Below, one piece after another: positions 25,426 through 33,998 of a stretch of DNA of 38,141 bases (position 1 is its first letter; each line of letters opens with the position of its first letter). Origin of the DNA: DASUTB01 sp036374835 (GTDB lineage Bacteria > Actinomycetota > Actinomycetes > Jiangellales > Jiangellaceae). The notes under the pieces were generated by a model. That model was not told the DNA's origin. It saw only the letters and a program-made list of their open reading frames with translations, and ran no database searches. The DNA is taken from the NCBI GenBank assembly GCA_036374835.1, contig DASUTB010000071.1:1-38141 (forward strand), read 5' to 3'. The position numbers and the translations under genes are program-made.

Positions 25426-25977
25426 TCACGCGTAGACGTGCGGCGCAAGCGTGCCGACCACGCGAAGATTCCGGTACTTCTCCGCATAGTCTAGCCCGTA
25501 GCCGACGACGAACTCGTTCCCGATGTCGAAGCCGACGTACCTGACGTCGATATCCGCCTTCACCGCGTCCGGCTTACGCAGCAGCGTCGCGATCTCCACC
25601 GATGCGGGCTCGCGGGACCGCAGGTTCGAGACCAGCCAGGACAGCGTCAGACCGGTATCGAGGATGTCTTCGACGATCAGGACGTTCCGGTCGGTGATAT
25701 CCGTGTCCAGGTCCTTGAGGATGCGGACGACGCCGCTGGATTTCGTCCCCGACCCGTAGGACGACACCGCCATCCAGTCCGTCTCGACGTGACGGTTCAG
25801 TTCTCGCGACAGGTCGGCCATGACCATCAGCGCCCCTTTGAGCACGCCGACGAGCAGCAGATCCTGGCCGTTGTAGTCGCGCTCGATCTCTCTGGCCATC
25901 TCGGCGAGCCGGTCGTGGATCTCCTGCTCGGTCAGCAGGACCTTCTCGAGATCATCGCTGATGTGTTCGGCTTCCAC
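25426..25977 (-). CDS. hpt: Hypoxanthine phosphoribosyltransferase
   Basis: Purine salvage enzyme that makes IMP or GMP from the base and PRPP. The 183-residue protein has the PRPP-binding motif NVLIVEDILDTGLTLS (Glu103, Asp104, Thr108, Gly109), the VGVLKGALMVMADL loop and the SSYGSGTKSSG flexible loop; VGYGLDYAEKYRNL is the base-binding C-terminal segment. These fit the bacterial Hpt family and its usual length. It starts at GTG 25977. Upstream on the same strand is tilS, although the intervening 1.1 kb holds an opposite-strand kinase gene, so the classic tilS-hpt pair is split here and hpt needs its own promoter near repeat copy E. Confidence 0.96.
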   Translation of the reverse strand: MEAEHISDDLEKVLLTEQEIHDRLAEMAREIERDYNGQDLLLVGVLKGALMVMADLSRELNRHVETDWMAVSSYGSGTKSSGVVRILKDLDTDITDRNVLIVEDILDTGLTLSWLVSNLRSREPASVEIATLLRKPDAVKADIDVRYVGFDIGNEFVVGYGLDYAEKYRNLRVVGTLAPHVYA

Positions 25978-26000
25978 GCTCAGAAGCCTGCCACACTCTC

Positions 26001-26076
26001 GGAATGATCACGTTAAGCGGGGAATCCCCGGCCAAACGTGCCCGGTAGACCCGGCAAACCCCGTACGATCCGCGCA
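26001..26076 (+). repeat. 76 bp intergenic repeat, copy E
   Basis: Begins GGAATGATCACGTTAAGC and ends TCCGCGCA, aligning gap-free with copy F (shared GCCAAACG at offset 31 and GTAGAC at offset 45). It fills most of the 124-base gap between the divergent hpt and phosphotransferase genes. Unlike the other copies its conserved end is next to a start (hpt GTG 25977), not a stop. GGGGAATCCCC and outer CACGTT/AAACGTG arms can form a hairpin. Confidence 0.88.
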
Positions 26077-26101
26077 TCGGGCCTCCCGTACGCTCCGTGC
26101 A

Positions 26102-27145
26102 GTGGACGGCATCGGCGAACGCCCTGACATACCTGCGAACGTCCCCGAGATCACGCCGCCGTGGCTCGACGAAACGCTGTCCGAACTGCCGGCTCTCGAC
26201 GGCGCGACCGTCTCGGGTATCACGGAGATCGGCTCCGGCTACGGGTTGGCCGGCGGCGCGGCCCGGATCGAACTGCGTTCTCGCAACTCGCAACGGCCGG
26301 CAGTTGTTCTCAAGCTGGCCCGCAGACGAACTGGCGCCGCCGAGATCGCGTTCTACCGCGACGTCGCGCCGCAGGTGCCATGCCGGGTGCCGCGCTGCTA
26401 CGGCGGTTGGGTGGACGCCGACCCCCGTGCGGACCGTGCCGCATTGGTCCTGGAAGCGCTGCCGGTGCAGCAGCAAGGTGACGTACTGGCCGGCGCCACC
26501 GCAGACCAGGCGCGCGCAGTGCTCGACGCCGCGGCGGCATTCCACGCCGCATTCACCGGCAAGACACCACCGTCGCTACCACCGCTCACATACGACACCG
26601 ACGTTCTCCAACAGCGATTGGCCGAACGTACCGCACCATTCCTCCAGCGCTACTCCGAAACCCTGCCGACCGCCGTCCTCGCCCGAATCGACGACTTACC
26701 GGCCCGGCTGGACGCAACGTCAGCGGTACTGGCCGCGGCGCCTGCCACCCTCGTCCACACCGACTTCCACCTGGACAACGTGCTGTTCCTCGAAGGCGGC
26801 GCGCCGGTGGTGCTGGACTGGCCCGGTGCGCGGCGCGGTGCCGCGGCGATCGACGTCGCCCGCTTCCTCGTCGAAGGCGTCGCCGATGCGTTGCTGCCCG
26901 AACACGCCGCGCTCGTCGCGCACTACCGCAGGTCGTGCGAAGTCGCAGGTGTACCCACCGACCCCGGATTCGACGACCAGCTCGATGCCGCCCTCACCCT
27001 CCAGCTCGCACATATGATCAACTGGGCGGGCGCACCGGAACCGTCCCACTCGCACCCGCGGGTGCCAAAGCTGATCGCCGCCCTCCACCGGCGGACGGCA
27101 CAGCTGGAGGAACTCCGCGCCGACACGCGCGTCATCCGACCCTGA
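26102..27145 (+). CDS. Aminoglycoside phosphotransferase-like kinase (APH/ecdysteroid-kinase type)
   Basis: A 347-residue protein with the APH-type kinase fold. The N-lobe lysine lies in RPAVVLKLARR, the catalytic loop is LVHTDFHLDNVLFLEG (HxDxxxxN), and the metal-binding Asp is in VVLDWPGARRGAAAIDVARF. Members phosphorylate small molecules such as aminoglycosides, choline, fructosamine or sugars; the substrate is not predictable here. GTG 26102 gives the proper N-terminus; an open frame continues upstream through repeat copy E, but that part is antisense to hpt. It is inserted on the opposite strand between hpt and tilS. Its last 14 bases overlap the end of tilS (convergent). Confidence 0.85.
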   Translation: MDGIGERPDIPANVPEITPPWLDETLSELPALDGATVSGITEIGSGYGLAGGAARIELRSRNSQRPAVVLKLARRRTGAAEIAFYRDVAPQVPCRVPRCYGGWVDADPRADRAALVLEALPVQQQGDVLAGATADQARAVLDAAAAFHAAFTGKTPPSLPPLTYDTDVLQQRLAERTAPFLQRYSETLPTAVLARIDDLPARLDATSAVLAAAPATLVHTDFHLDNVLFLEGGAPVVLDWPGARRGAAAIDVARFLVEGVADALLPEHAALVAHYRRSCEVAGVPTDPGFDDQLDAALTLQLAHMINWAGAPEPSHSHPRVPKLIAALHRRTAQLEELRADTRVIRP

Positions 27146-28118
27146 TCGTCGCAGGCCGGCCAGTACGGGCGGCCCTGACCTTGCCCGGAAGGTCGATCGG
27201 TCCCTGGCCGTGCCAGTTGGTGACGAGGCTCTCGACCGCCCACACGTGCTCCGCGGTCAGGTCGGACGGCGGGCTCCCGGCGGTCAACGCCGCGCGCCGC
27301 AGCACCCGGGTCCGGACGGCCGACGGCACATCGGCCAACACCTCGACATCAAGTACGACGGGGCGTCCACCGGGCGGGCAGGGCCCGATGCTCGCCTCGG
27401 CGTACACCCGATCGGCCCAGCCGTCGAGCGCGTCGGCGTCCGCGCGCAGCAGATCGGCCGACCGCGCCAGCGCATCGCTGATTCCCGGACCGAGTTGCTT
27501 GTCAAGTACAGGGAGGACGTCGTGCCGCACCCGAGCACGCCGGAACGACGCGTCGGCGTTGTGCGGGTCGTCCCACGGCGCGATGTCAGATGGGACGGCG
27601 GCCCGCACGGTCGAGCGGCTCAGCCGCAACAAGGGACGCCGGTACCGGCCGGACAGCGGCGGCATGCCGGCCAGCGACCTGGCCCCGGAGCCGCGGGCCA
27701 GGCCCAGCACCACGGTTTCGGCCTGGTCGTCGCGAGTGTGTCCCAGCAGGATCGCCGCGGCGCCATGCCGGACGGCGGCTCCGTCCAGCGCGGCGTACCG
27801 CATCATGCGCGCGTTGCCTTCCGGACCGGCGCGGCTCGAGACCACTGGAGCGTAGATCACCTCGACCGGGTCGAAGCCCCAGCTCACGAGAATGCCGGCG
27901 ACCCGACGGGACCGCGTTGCCGAGCCGTCCTGCAGCCCGTGGTCGACCGTCACCGCGCCGGGTCGCAGCCCGGACCGGCCGAGCTCGACCACCGTGGCCG
28001 ACGCCAACGCCAACGAATCCGGACCTCCGGAGCAGGCGACGAGCACGGTGCCGGAAGTCACGTCGGAGAGCGTCTCTCGCACCGCTCGGCGGACGTCCAG
28101 CTCCTCCCGACTCGCCAT
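27132..28118 (-). CDS. tilS: tRNA(Ile)-lysidine synthetase
   Basis: TilS adds lysine to C34 of the tRNA-Ile CAU anticodon so that it reads AUA. The 328-residue protein has the PP-loop SGGPDS (30-35) and the second ATP-site stretch LGHTRDDQAETVVLGLARGS, then PLLRLSRSTVRA and the dimerisation/substrate helices of the short (TilS without C-terminal domain) form typical of actinobacteria. ATG 28118 has AGGGGACCGGG directly upstream. It lies 82 bases after the DUF2342 metalloprotease gene, with repeat copy F between them. The stop overlaps the convergent kinase gene by 14 bases. Confidence 0.95.
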   Translation of the reverse strand: MASREELDVRRAVRETLSDVTSGTVLVACSGGPDSLALASATVVELGRSGLRPGAVTVDHGLQDGSATRSRRVAGILVSWGFDPVEVIYAPVVSSRAGPEGNARMMRYAALDGAAVRHGAAAILLGHTRDDQAETVVLGLARGSGARSLAGMPPLSGRYRRPLLRLSRSTVRAAVPSDIAPWDDPHNADASFRRARVRHDVLPVLDKQLGPGISDALARSADLLRADADALDGWADRVYAEASIGPCPPGGRPVVLDVEVLADVPSAVRTRVLRRAALTAGSPPSDLTAEHVWAVESLVTNWHGQGPIDLPGKVRAARTGRPATIRVG

Positions 28119-28130
28119 CCCGGTCCCCTT

Positions 28131-28206
28131 TGCGCGGAGTTTCCCTGCTTTACGACGTCTACAGTCCGCGTTTGGCCGGGGAATGGCGGCTTAACGTGGT
28201 CATTCT
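28131..28206 (-). repeat. 76 bp intergenic repeat, copy F
   Basis: On the minus strand it begins AGAATGACCACGTTAAGC and ends CTCCGCGCA. Its first bases are the final GAA TGA codons of the metalloprotease gene, and its far end stops 12 bases before the tilS ATG, just upstream of the tilS ribosome binding site. It aligns without gaps to copies B and E. CACGTTAAGC and GGCCAAACGCG can pair imperfectly. Confidence 0.88.
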
Positions 28207-29318
28207 GATTGCCCCGTCAACGCGGCGTGACCGTGCACACGGCGCACCCAGGCCACCGGATCGCTGATCTCGTCCAGCGACGGCAGGTTCTCCCGCGACT
28301 CCCACACCCGGTTGAACCCGGCCATGCCCACCCGCCCGATGACACCGTCGACGAAGCGCGCACCGTCGCGGTACTGCCGCATCTTGGCTTCGAGCCCCAG
28401 CAGTTTGCGCGCGGTACGGTCGAGCCCGCCGGCACCCCTGCGGCGCCGCTGGAACTTGGCCCGGATCTCTTCAACCGACGGGACGACCTCCGGCCCTACG
28501 CCGTCCATCACGATGTCCGCGTGACCTTCGAGAAGGGACATCGTCGCGGTCACCCGGTCGATCACCGCCTTCTGCTCCGGCGACGACACCAGGTCGACGA
28601 GCGTGCGTGCCCGCCCCTGAGCCGAGCCGTCCGATCCACCCGGCAGCAGCGACCGCGCCACCTCCCGCATCCGGGTCAGCAGCGCCGCCGGTTCCAGTTC
28701 GGTGGCGTCGACGAACGCGGCGACCTCGTCACGGATGTGCTCGCGTAGCCAGGGCACGGCGGTGAACTGGGTCCGGTGTGTCTCCTCGTGCAGGCAGACC
28801 CACATTCGGAAATCTCGCGAATCGACGTCCAGCTCGCGTTCCACCTGCACGACGTTCGGCGCCACCAGCAACAGCCGCCCGAACGCGCCGTTCCCGTCGC
28901 TCCAGAACGGGTCGAACTGCCCGAGGACCTTGGTCGACAAGAACGCCAGCAACGCGCCGGTCTCGACCCCGGTCACCTTCGGCCCGATCTGGTCGAGCAT
29001 GCCGGGCGTGCGGTTGGCGCGTAGTTTGTCGGTCAGCGGCGTGATCAGCTGCCGCATGCCGTCGGCGTTGGCCTGCGCCCACCCGCCGCGGTCCACGACG
29101 GTGACCGGAGCCGTGACATCCCCGCTGTCCAGCGTGGTGTACTCGCGCACCGGCGCGGTGGCCTCGGCTGCGAACGTCCGCAGGTCGTTGACGACCTGCC
29201 GGGCCTCCGCCACGGTGACCTCCGGTCCGGGCCGAGCGAGCCGGCGGGCGGTCGAGACCGCGATGCCCCAGTCGATCATTTCATTGGGCTCGTCGCCCGG
29301 CCTGTTCGTGGCGTTCAT
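28200..29318 (-). CDS. Zinc-dependent metalloprotease of the DUF2342 family
   Basis: A 372-residue protein of the actinobacterial DUF2342/COG5282 family, once annotated as coenzyme F420 biosynthesis associated. MIDWGIAVSTARRLARPGPE near the N-terminus, VTVVDRGGWAQANADGMRQL and the catalytic-looking CLHEETHRTQFTAVPWLREH (HEETH, an HExxH-type zinc site) are visible. No signal peptide, so probably cytoplasmic. It follows dacB by 22 bases and precedes tilS, the same order as in other actinobacteria. The last codons, TCA GAA TGA, come partly from repeat copy F. The substrate is unknown. Confidence 0.9.
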   Translation of the reverse strand: MNATNRPGDEPNEMIDWGIAVSTARRLARPGPEVTVAEARQVVNDLRTFAAEATAPVREYTTLDSGDVTAPVTVVDRGGWAQANADGMRQLITPLTDKLRANRTPGMLDQIGPKVTGVETGALLAFLSTKVLGQFDPFWSDGNGAFGRLLLVAPNVVQVERELDVDSRDFRMWVCLHEETHRTQFTAVPWLREHIRDEVAAFVDATELEPAALLTRMREVARSLLPGGSDGSAQGRARTLVDLVSSPEQKAVIDRVTATMSLLEGHADIVMDGVGPEVVPSVEEIRAKFQRRRRGAGGLDRTARKLLGLEAKMRQYRDGARFVDGVIGRVGMAGFNRVWESRENLPSLDEISDPVAWVRRVHGHAALTGQSE

Positions 29319-29340
29319 ACCGCCACGCTACCCACAATCG

Positions 29341-30696
29341 TCAGGCACACCCGCACTGACTGATGGCTGCGGCAATCTCGTCGATGGCCGCGCGGGCCGC
29401 CAAGGTGTTCGAAATGTCGTCCGCCATCGCCGCGAAAACGTACGTCACACCATCTGCCCCGAGCACCGTGCCGGCCAAGGACGTCACCCCGGTCAGCGTC
29501 CCGGTCTTGGCGCGGACCGAACCGCCACCACCGTTCACCCGCTCGGTCAGCGTGCCGGAGAACGACGCGACGGGAAGGCCGGACAGGACCGCGCGCAGCC
29601 CCGGCAACTGCGGATCGGCCGCGGCGTTGAGCGTCCGGACCAGCGACTCTGGCGTCAGCGCGCTGCCGCGCGCCAGCCCGCTTCCGTCGAGCACCGTTGC
29701 GCCGCTGAGATCGATCCCGAGCTCACCCAGCGCGGCCGCGACGGCATCCGGTGCGGCCTCGCTGGATGCCGCTCCGGCACCGGCCAGCCCGGCGTGCCGG
29801 GCCAGATTCTCCGCCATGTCGTTGTCGCTGGTGGCCAGCATGTGCTCGACGATATGGGCTAGCGGCGGCGAACTGATGGCCGCCAGCGGTTCGCCGTCTT
29901 TCGCGTCGGAGCGCGACGGCCTTCCGGTCACGGTCACGCCGTGATCGCCCAGCATGGCGGCGAACTCGCGGGCCGCATCGAGCGCCGGATCGTCCGCCCG
30001 GGCGGCGAAGCCGGGACGCTCCCGGCCGCCGTCCACCTGTAGCGCGGTGACCGGCGCGACCACGTCGGACGTTATGTAGCTCGGCCGCCAGTCCGAATCC
30101 ACGGCCGGTCCGGCGAACAGCGAGGCGTCATAACCGAGCCGCACCGACGTGATGCCGTCGGCGAGCAGCACCTCGGCGGTCCGGTGGGCCAGCTCGGCCA
30201 GTGTGCCGCCGCCGGGAACCGCCGGCTCCGGAGCGGTCGTCAGCGTCGGATCGCCGCCGGCAACGAGCACGATTTCGCCGGGTTCGGAGCCGGCCACGAC
30301 CGTCGTGTCGAACCGGGCGTCCGGCCCGAGGAGCTCGAGCACCGCCGCACCAGTGATGATCTTGATCGTACTCGCCGGGATGAACGTATCGGTCGCATTG
30401 TGTGTGTAGAGCAGCTCGTCAGAGCCGAGAACCGCCACCGCAAGACCGAAGTGGCCACCGAGGTCGTCCGCGGTGACCAGCTCGTCGAGACGGGTACCCA
30501 ATTCCGTGGAGTCCGCCGGGCGCACCCCCGGACCGTCGTCGAGTACCGGCGCGGGCAACACGAACAGCGGCGGCTCGCCGACCTCGAAGGTCGACGGCTC
30601 CGTGCGCGACGCCGGACGTAGCGCGTCCCAGCCGTAGAACACCGCTGCCGCGCCAACGGCGAGCGCGACGAGAGGTGCGGCGATACGCAGAAGCAC
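29341..30696 (-). CDS. dacB: D-alanyl-D-alanine carboxypeptidase/endopeptidase (PBP4 type)
   Basis: A 451-residue class C penicillin-binding protein acting on peptidoglycan stems outside the cell. An N-terminal hydrophobic segment (RIAAPLVALAVGAAAVFYGW) serves as signal anchor. The active site motifs are SxxK (Ser109-Thr-Ile-Lys112 in PASTIKIITG), SxN in ATSDNDMAENL, and KTG in VRAKTGTLTGVTSL. Between the first and second lies the large insert domain of PBP4 proteins. GTG 30696 is the start. It heads the leftward group dacB, DUF2342, tilS, and lies divergent from the MDMPI gene with about 106 bases between. Length and motifs suggest a working enzyme. Confidence 0.94.
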   Translation of the reverse strand: MLLRIAAPLVALAVGAAAVFYGWDALRPASRTEPSTFEVGEPPLFVLPAPVLDDGPGVRPADSTELGTRLDELVTADDLGGHFGLAVAVLGSDELLYTHNATDTFIPASTIKIITGAAVLELLGPDARFDTTVVAGSEPGEIVLVAGGDPTLTTAPEPAVPGGGTLAELAHRTAEVLLADGITSVRLGYDASLFAGPAVDSDWRPSYITSDVVAPVTALQVDGGRERPGFAARADDPALDAAREFAAMLGDHGVTVTGRPSRSDAKDGEPLAAISSPPLAHIVEHMLATSDNDMAENLARHAGLAGAGAASSEAAPDAVAAALGELGIDLSGATVLDGSGLARGSALTPESLVRTLNAAADPQLPGLRAVLSGLPVASFSGTLTERVNGGGGSVRAKTGTLTGVTSLAGTVLGADGVTYVFAAMADDISNTLAARAAIDEIAAAISQCGCA

Positions 30697-30802
30697 AACC
30701 GGAGACGGTACGTCACATGCTCCGGTCGGTACCAGCGTGGCCGGGCGAATCGGGATCCCACCCTCTTCCGGCGAAAATGCGGATCACGTAGGGTCTGCGG
30801 GC

Positions 30803-31624
30803 ATGACGGCGACTAACAGCGAGCTGAGCGCCTACATCGAGGCGTGGAGCGACTCGGCGGACCGGGTCATCGAGATCGGCCGAAACCTCAGCACAGATGA
30901 GTTCCTGAACAACACCGACCTGCCCGAGTGGAGCGTGCAGGACGTGTACGCCCATCTTGCCGCCATCGAGGCCGCGCTCGCCGGATCGCCGGACGACGCC
31001 GCAGCGCTCGCCATGATGAAGTCCGCCGTGATCACGCCGGCGTTCACCGAAATGGGCGTCGAGGCGCGCCGAGGTGTCCGGGCCGACGCCGTCATCGAGG
31101 AACTTGCCACCCACGTCGACACACGTCGCAGCCAACTCGGGGCCGAACCACCCGAAGACCCCGAAGCCATCGCCACCTGCCTGCCGGACGGGCTGCAATG
31201 GACCTGGCGCACACTCTTGCGCAACCGTGCGGTCGACATGTGGACGCACGAGCAGGACATCCGGCGTGCCGTCGGCCGACCCGGCAACCTGGACGGCCCC
31301 GGCGCGCACGTCACGCTGAGTGCGTTCGCTTCATCATTGCCGTACGTGATCGGCAAGCGCGCCGGCGCGCCCGCAGGTACCGTCGTAGCGCTGAACGTGA
31401 CCGGCGACGCCGGCTTCTCCGCGACGATCACCGTCGACGAGAACGGCCGGGCGCGCAGCCTCGACGGGCCGGCCGACGCTCCGGACGTGGATATCGCCAC
31501 CGACGCCGAGACCTTCGCCATGCTGGCGTCGGGACGCCGCGACGCCGGTCATGTGGACGTCAAGACCAGCGGCGACGTCGATCTGGCCGCCGAGATCCTT
31601 GGCTCGATGGTGCTGACACCGTAG
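30803..31624 (+). CDS. Mycothiol-dependent maleylpyruvate isomerase family protein
   Basis: A 273-residue protein with an N-terminal DinB/MDMPI four-helix bundle (WSDSADRVIEIGRNLSTDEF, then LPEWSVQDVYAHLAAIEAAL with the metal-ligand type His in YAHLA) and a second DNRNRAVDMWTHEQDIRRA-like segment reading LLRNRAVDMWTHEQDIRRAV. The C-terminal 90 residues resemble an SCP2-like domain (GFSATITVDENGRARSLDGP). The family includes the mycothiol-dependent maleylpyruvate isomerase but most members are uncharacterised, so the substrate is open. ATG 30803 is chosen over the longer frame from 30737 because that would extend into the dacB promoter region. It supports a mycothiol-producing host. Confidence 0.85.
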   Translation: MTATNSELSAYIEAWSDSADRVIEIGRNLSTDEFLNNTDLPEWSVQDVYAHLAAIEAALAGSPDDAAALAMMKSAVITPAFTEMGVEARRGVRADAVIEELATHVDTRRSQLGAEPPEDPEAIATCLPDGLQWTWRTLLRNRAVDMWTHEQDIRRAVGRPGNLDGPGAHVTLSAFASSLPYVIGKRAGAPAGTVVALNVTGDAGFSATITVDENGRARSLDGPADAPDVDIATDAETFAMLASGRRDAGHVDVKTSGDVDLAAEILGSMVLTP

Positions 31625-31731
31625 CCGACCGGGTCGCTCCGGTCCCGTGATCGTTCTCGCTCACAGGCAGGTCTTCGCGACACCGCCCATACCGGTACGA
31701 CAGACTTGGTGCCGGCGAATGGGAGGAAGCC

Positions 31732-32229
31732 GTGGAGTTCGACGTCATCATCGAGGTTCCGGGCGGGAGCAGGAACAAGTACGAGATCGATCACGCGACC
31801 GGTCGGATCCGCCTCGACCGGCGGCTGTTCACCTCGACCCGCTATCCGGCCGATTACGGCTACATCGAGAACACGCTCGGCCAGGACGGTGATCCACTCG
31901 ACGCACTCGTCATCGTCGAAGAACCCACCTTTCCGGGCTGCGTCATCGCATGCCGCCCGCTCGGTATGTTCCGGATGACCGACGAGGCCGGCCGGGACGA
32001 CAAGGTGCTGTGCGTGCCCGCCGGCGACATCCGCAAGGCGCACCTGACCGACCTCGAGCACATCCCGGAGTTCGACCGTATGGAGATCCAGCACTTCTTC
32101 GAGGTGTACAAAGACCTGGAACCGGGCAAATCGGTCGAAGGCGCAATGTGGGTGGGACACCAGGATGCCGAGGACGAGGTCAAGCGCTCACTCCAGCGCG
32201 CCATCGACGAGGGCTACTACGACCACTGA
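31732..32229 (+). CDS. ppa: Inorganic pyrophosphatase
   Basis: Family I soluble pyrophosphatase that splits the pyrophosphate made in biosynthesis. The 165-residue protein has the usual bacterial size and all key motifs: EVPGGSRNKYEID, RYPADYGYIENTL, the metal-binding DGDPLD (Asp52, Asp54, Asp57) and DDKVLCVPAGD. GTG 31732 has GGGAGGAAG directly upstream. It lies 107 bases after the MDMPI gene and 31 bases before the SRPBCC gene, so these may be one unit. Placement near dacB-tilS-hpt-ftsH agrees with other actinobacteria. Confidence 0.97.
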   Translation: MEFDVIIEVPGGSRNKYEIDHATGRIRLDRRLFTSTRYPADYGYIENTLGQDGDPLDALVIVEEPTFPGCVIACRPLGMFRMTDEAGRDDKVLCVPAGDIRKAHLTDLEHIPEFDRMEIQHFFEVYKDLEPGKSVEGAMWVGHQDAEDEVKRSLQRAIDEGYYDH

Positions 32230-32260
32230 GCAGGAACGAACGATCGGAAATGGGCAGGGC

Positions 32261-32698
32261 ATGAGCGTCGACGTAACCACAGAGATCGTCATCAACCGCC
32301 CTATCGCCGACGTGGCCGGCTACTCCGGCGACCCGTCCAATGCGCCGGAGTGGTACGCCAACATCAAGTCCATCGAATGGCGAACGCCACCTCCGATCAC
32401 GGTCGGCTCGAAGCTCGACTTCGTCGCCCAGTTCCTCGGTCGGCGGCTCGTCTACACGTACGACGTGACCTATCTGAAGCCCGAGCGCAAGCTCGTCATG
32501 CGCACTGCGCAGGGCCCGTTCCCGATGGAGACCACCTATACATGGGAACCCGCCGGCGACGACAGGACGCGCATGACCCTGCGCAACCGCGGTGAACCCA
32601 AAGGCTTCTCCCGGATCACCGCGCCGGCGATGTCACGAGCCGTGCGGCGTGCCAACGAGAAGGACCTCGCCCGGCTCAAGGCGATCCTCGAGGGCTAG
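32261..32698 (+). CDS. SRPBCC/START-like domain protein
   Basis: A 145-residue polyketide-cyclase/START-like protein. The opening SVDVTTEIVINRPIADVAGY, the NAPEWYANIKSIEW segment and the C-terminal helix MSRAVRRANEKDLARLKAIL show the helix-grip fold with its deep ligand cavity. No catalytic residues can be assigned; members bind lipids or hydrophobic small molecules. ATG 32261 is preceded by GCAGGG; it follows ppa by 31 bases. Its last 23 bases overlap the end of the convergent MFS transporter gene. Confidence 0.82.
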   Translation: MSVDVTTEIVINRPIADVAGYSGDPSNAPEWYANIKSIEWRTPPPITVGSKLDFVAQFLGRRLVYTYDVTYLKPERKLVMRTAQGPFPMETTYTWEPAGDDRTRMTLRNRGEPKGFSRITAPAMSRAVRRANEKDLARLKAILEG

Positions 32699-33887
32699 GC
32701 AACCACGCCGCCATCGCCGCAGCGCCGGCCAGTGCGAGGCCGCCCATCACCACGGACGCCGCTCCGAGACCGGCGAGCGCTGCGACGCCGCCGAGGACGA
32801 ACGGGCCGGCGCTGTTGCCGACGTCGCCGAGTAACCTCCACGCGGCGAGGAAGACGGCCCGGCCCGCCTCCGGCGAGGCGTCCGAACCCATGGTCATGAC
32901 GATGCCGCTGCCGATCCCGTTGCCGAGCCCCATCAGCGCCGCGACGGCGGTCAGCGAGGCGGCGCCGCCGGATAGCGGTATCAACGCGTGCGCGATGCCA
33001 AGCACGGTCATGCAGGGCAACACCGCCCAGCGGCGGCCGAACCGGTCCATCACCCAGCCGGCCGGGTAGAACAGCAGCATGTCCACGCCACCGGATATCC
33101 CGAAGATCACACTGGCGGTGGCCGGATCGAGTCCGAGGTGCTCGGCCCACAGCGGAATGATCACCTGCCGGGACGCCCGGACCGCGCTGATCACCACGAC
33201 GCCGAGCCCGAGCGTGCGCAGCACGTGCGAGTGCTCCCTGACCATATCGATCAAGCGTTCCGGGCGCGGCGAGAGTCCTTCCGGCGCCGGCGTCCGAGCG
33301 GGCACCGTAACGTCCGGCAGGGCGAGAAGGGCGACCCCGGCCAGTACCGCCGCACCGAGATGGATCCAGTACCCACCGTCGACTCCGACGACGGCGATGG
33401 CCGCCGCGCCAAGGAACGGCCCGGCGAACACGCCGATCCGGTGTACCCCGCCCAAGGTGGCGAGCGCACGGGCGCGCAACGGATACGGCGAGACCTCCGT
33501 GAGATACGCATGCCGGGCCAGCCCGAACACCGCTGTCGTCGCACCCAGGACGGCGATGCCGCTGGCCAGCACGCCCACGCTCGGTGCGACCAGGCACAGA
33601 CCGAGCGCTCCGGTCGTGATCGCGACGGCGAGCAGCATCGCCGACCGTTCGCCGATCCGATGCACCAGCCAACCGGCCGGCAGCGTGCCGGCGACCCGGC
33701 CGATGCCGAGCACGGCCACGACGAAGCCGGCCACGGCAACCGAGCCGCCCAACTCGCGAACGGAGAACGGGATCGCGGGGATGATCGCGCCCTGGCCGAT
33801 GCCGTAGAGAAAGGACGGGAGATACACCGGCAGCCCGTAGGACCAGACTCGCCCTACTCCAGAAACCGACCCGCTCCCCTCATCCAC
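32676..33887 (-). CDS. MFS transporter
   Basis: A 403-residue transporter with about 12 membrane segments. The loop after the second segment reads GWLVHRIGERSAML, a variant of the MFS motif A (GxLxDrxGrrxxl), and the matching loop in the second half is GWVMDRFGRRWAVLPCMTVL, with the two halves linked by a polar stretch near residue 205 (PARTPAPEGLSPRPERLIDM). It probably exports drugs or metabolites with a proton. GTG 33887 is preceded by AAGGCGG. It is convergent with the SRPBCC gene (23 base overlap) and 111 bases downstream of the TetR gene on the same strand, which could regulate it. The substrate is unknown. Confidence 0.9.
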   Translation of the reverse strand: MDEGSGSVSGVGRVWSYGLPVYLPSFLYGIGQGAIIPAIPFSVRELGGSVAVAGFVVAVLGIGRVAGTLPAGWLVHRIGERSAMLLAVAITTGALGLCLVAPSVGVLASGIAVLGATTAVFGLARHAYLTEVSPYPLRARALATLGGVHRIGVFAGPFLGAAAIAVVGVDGGYWIHLGAAVLAGVALLALPDVTVPARTPAPEGLSPRPERLIDMVREHSHVLRTLGLGVVVISAVRASRQVIIPLWAEHLGLDPATASVIFGISGGVDMLLFYPAGWVMDRFGRRWAVLPCMTVLGIAHALIPLSGGAASLTAVAALMGLGNGIGSGIVMTMGSDASPEAGRAVFLAAWRLLGDVGNSAGPFVLGGVAALAGLGAASVVMGGLALAGAAAMAAWLPSPRGSP

Positions 33888-33998
33888 CGTCAGACCGCCT
33901 TGTCACCAGACCGGCGCCACAAGGAACGCACGCTGCGGCGCGTGGCTCAAGACACTAGCTCACCGCACCAGGAGCCCAGCCGGCGTCGCCCGCCGCGG

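Noticed and set aside
25961..26101. An extended N-terminus of the phosphotransferase through repeat copy E
   Set aside because: It overlaps the hpt start and is made of repeat sequence; GTG 26102 fits the kinase fold.
31628..31643. Small hairpin ACCGG ... CCGGT after the MDMPI gene
   Set aside because: A five-base stem is expected by chance in DNA this GC-rich, so it is not called as a terminator.
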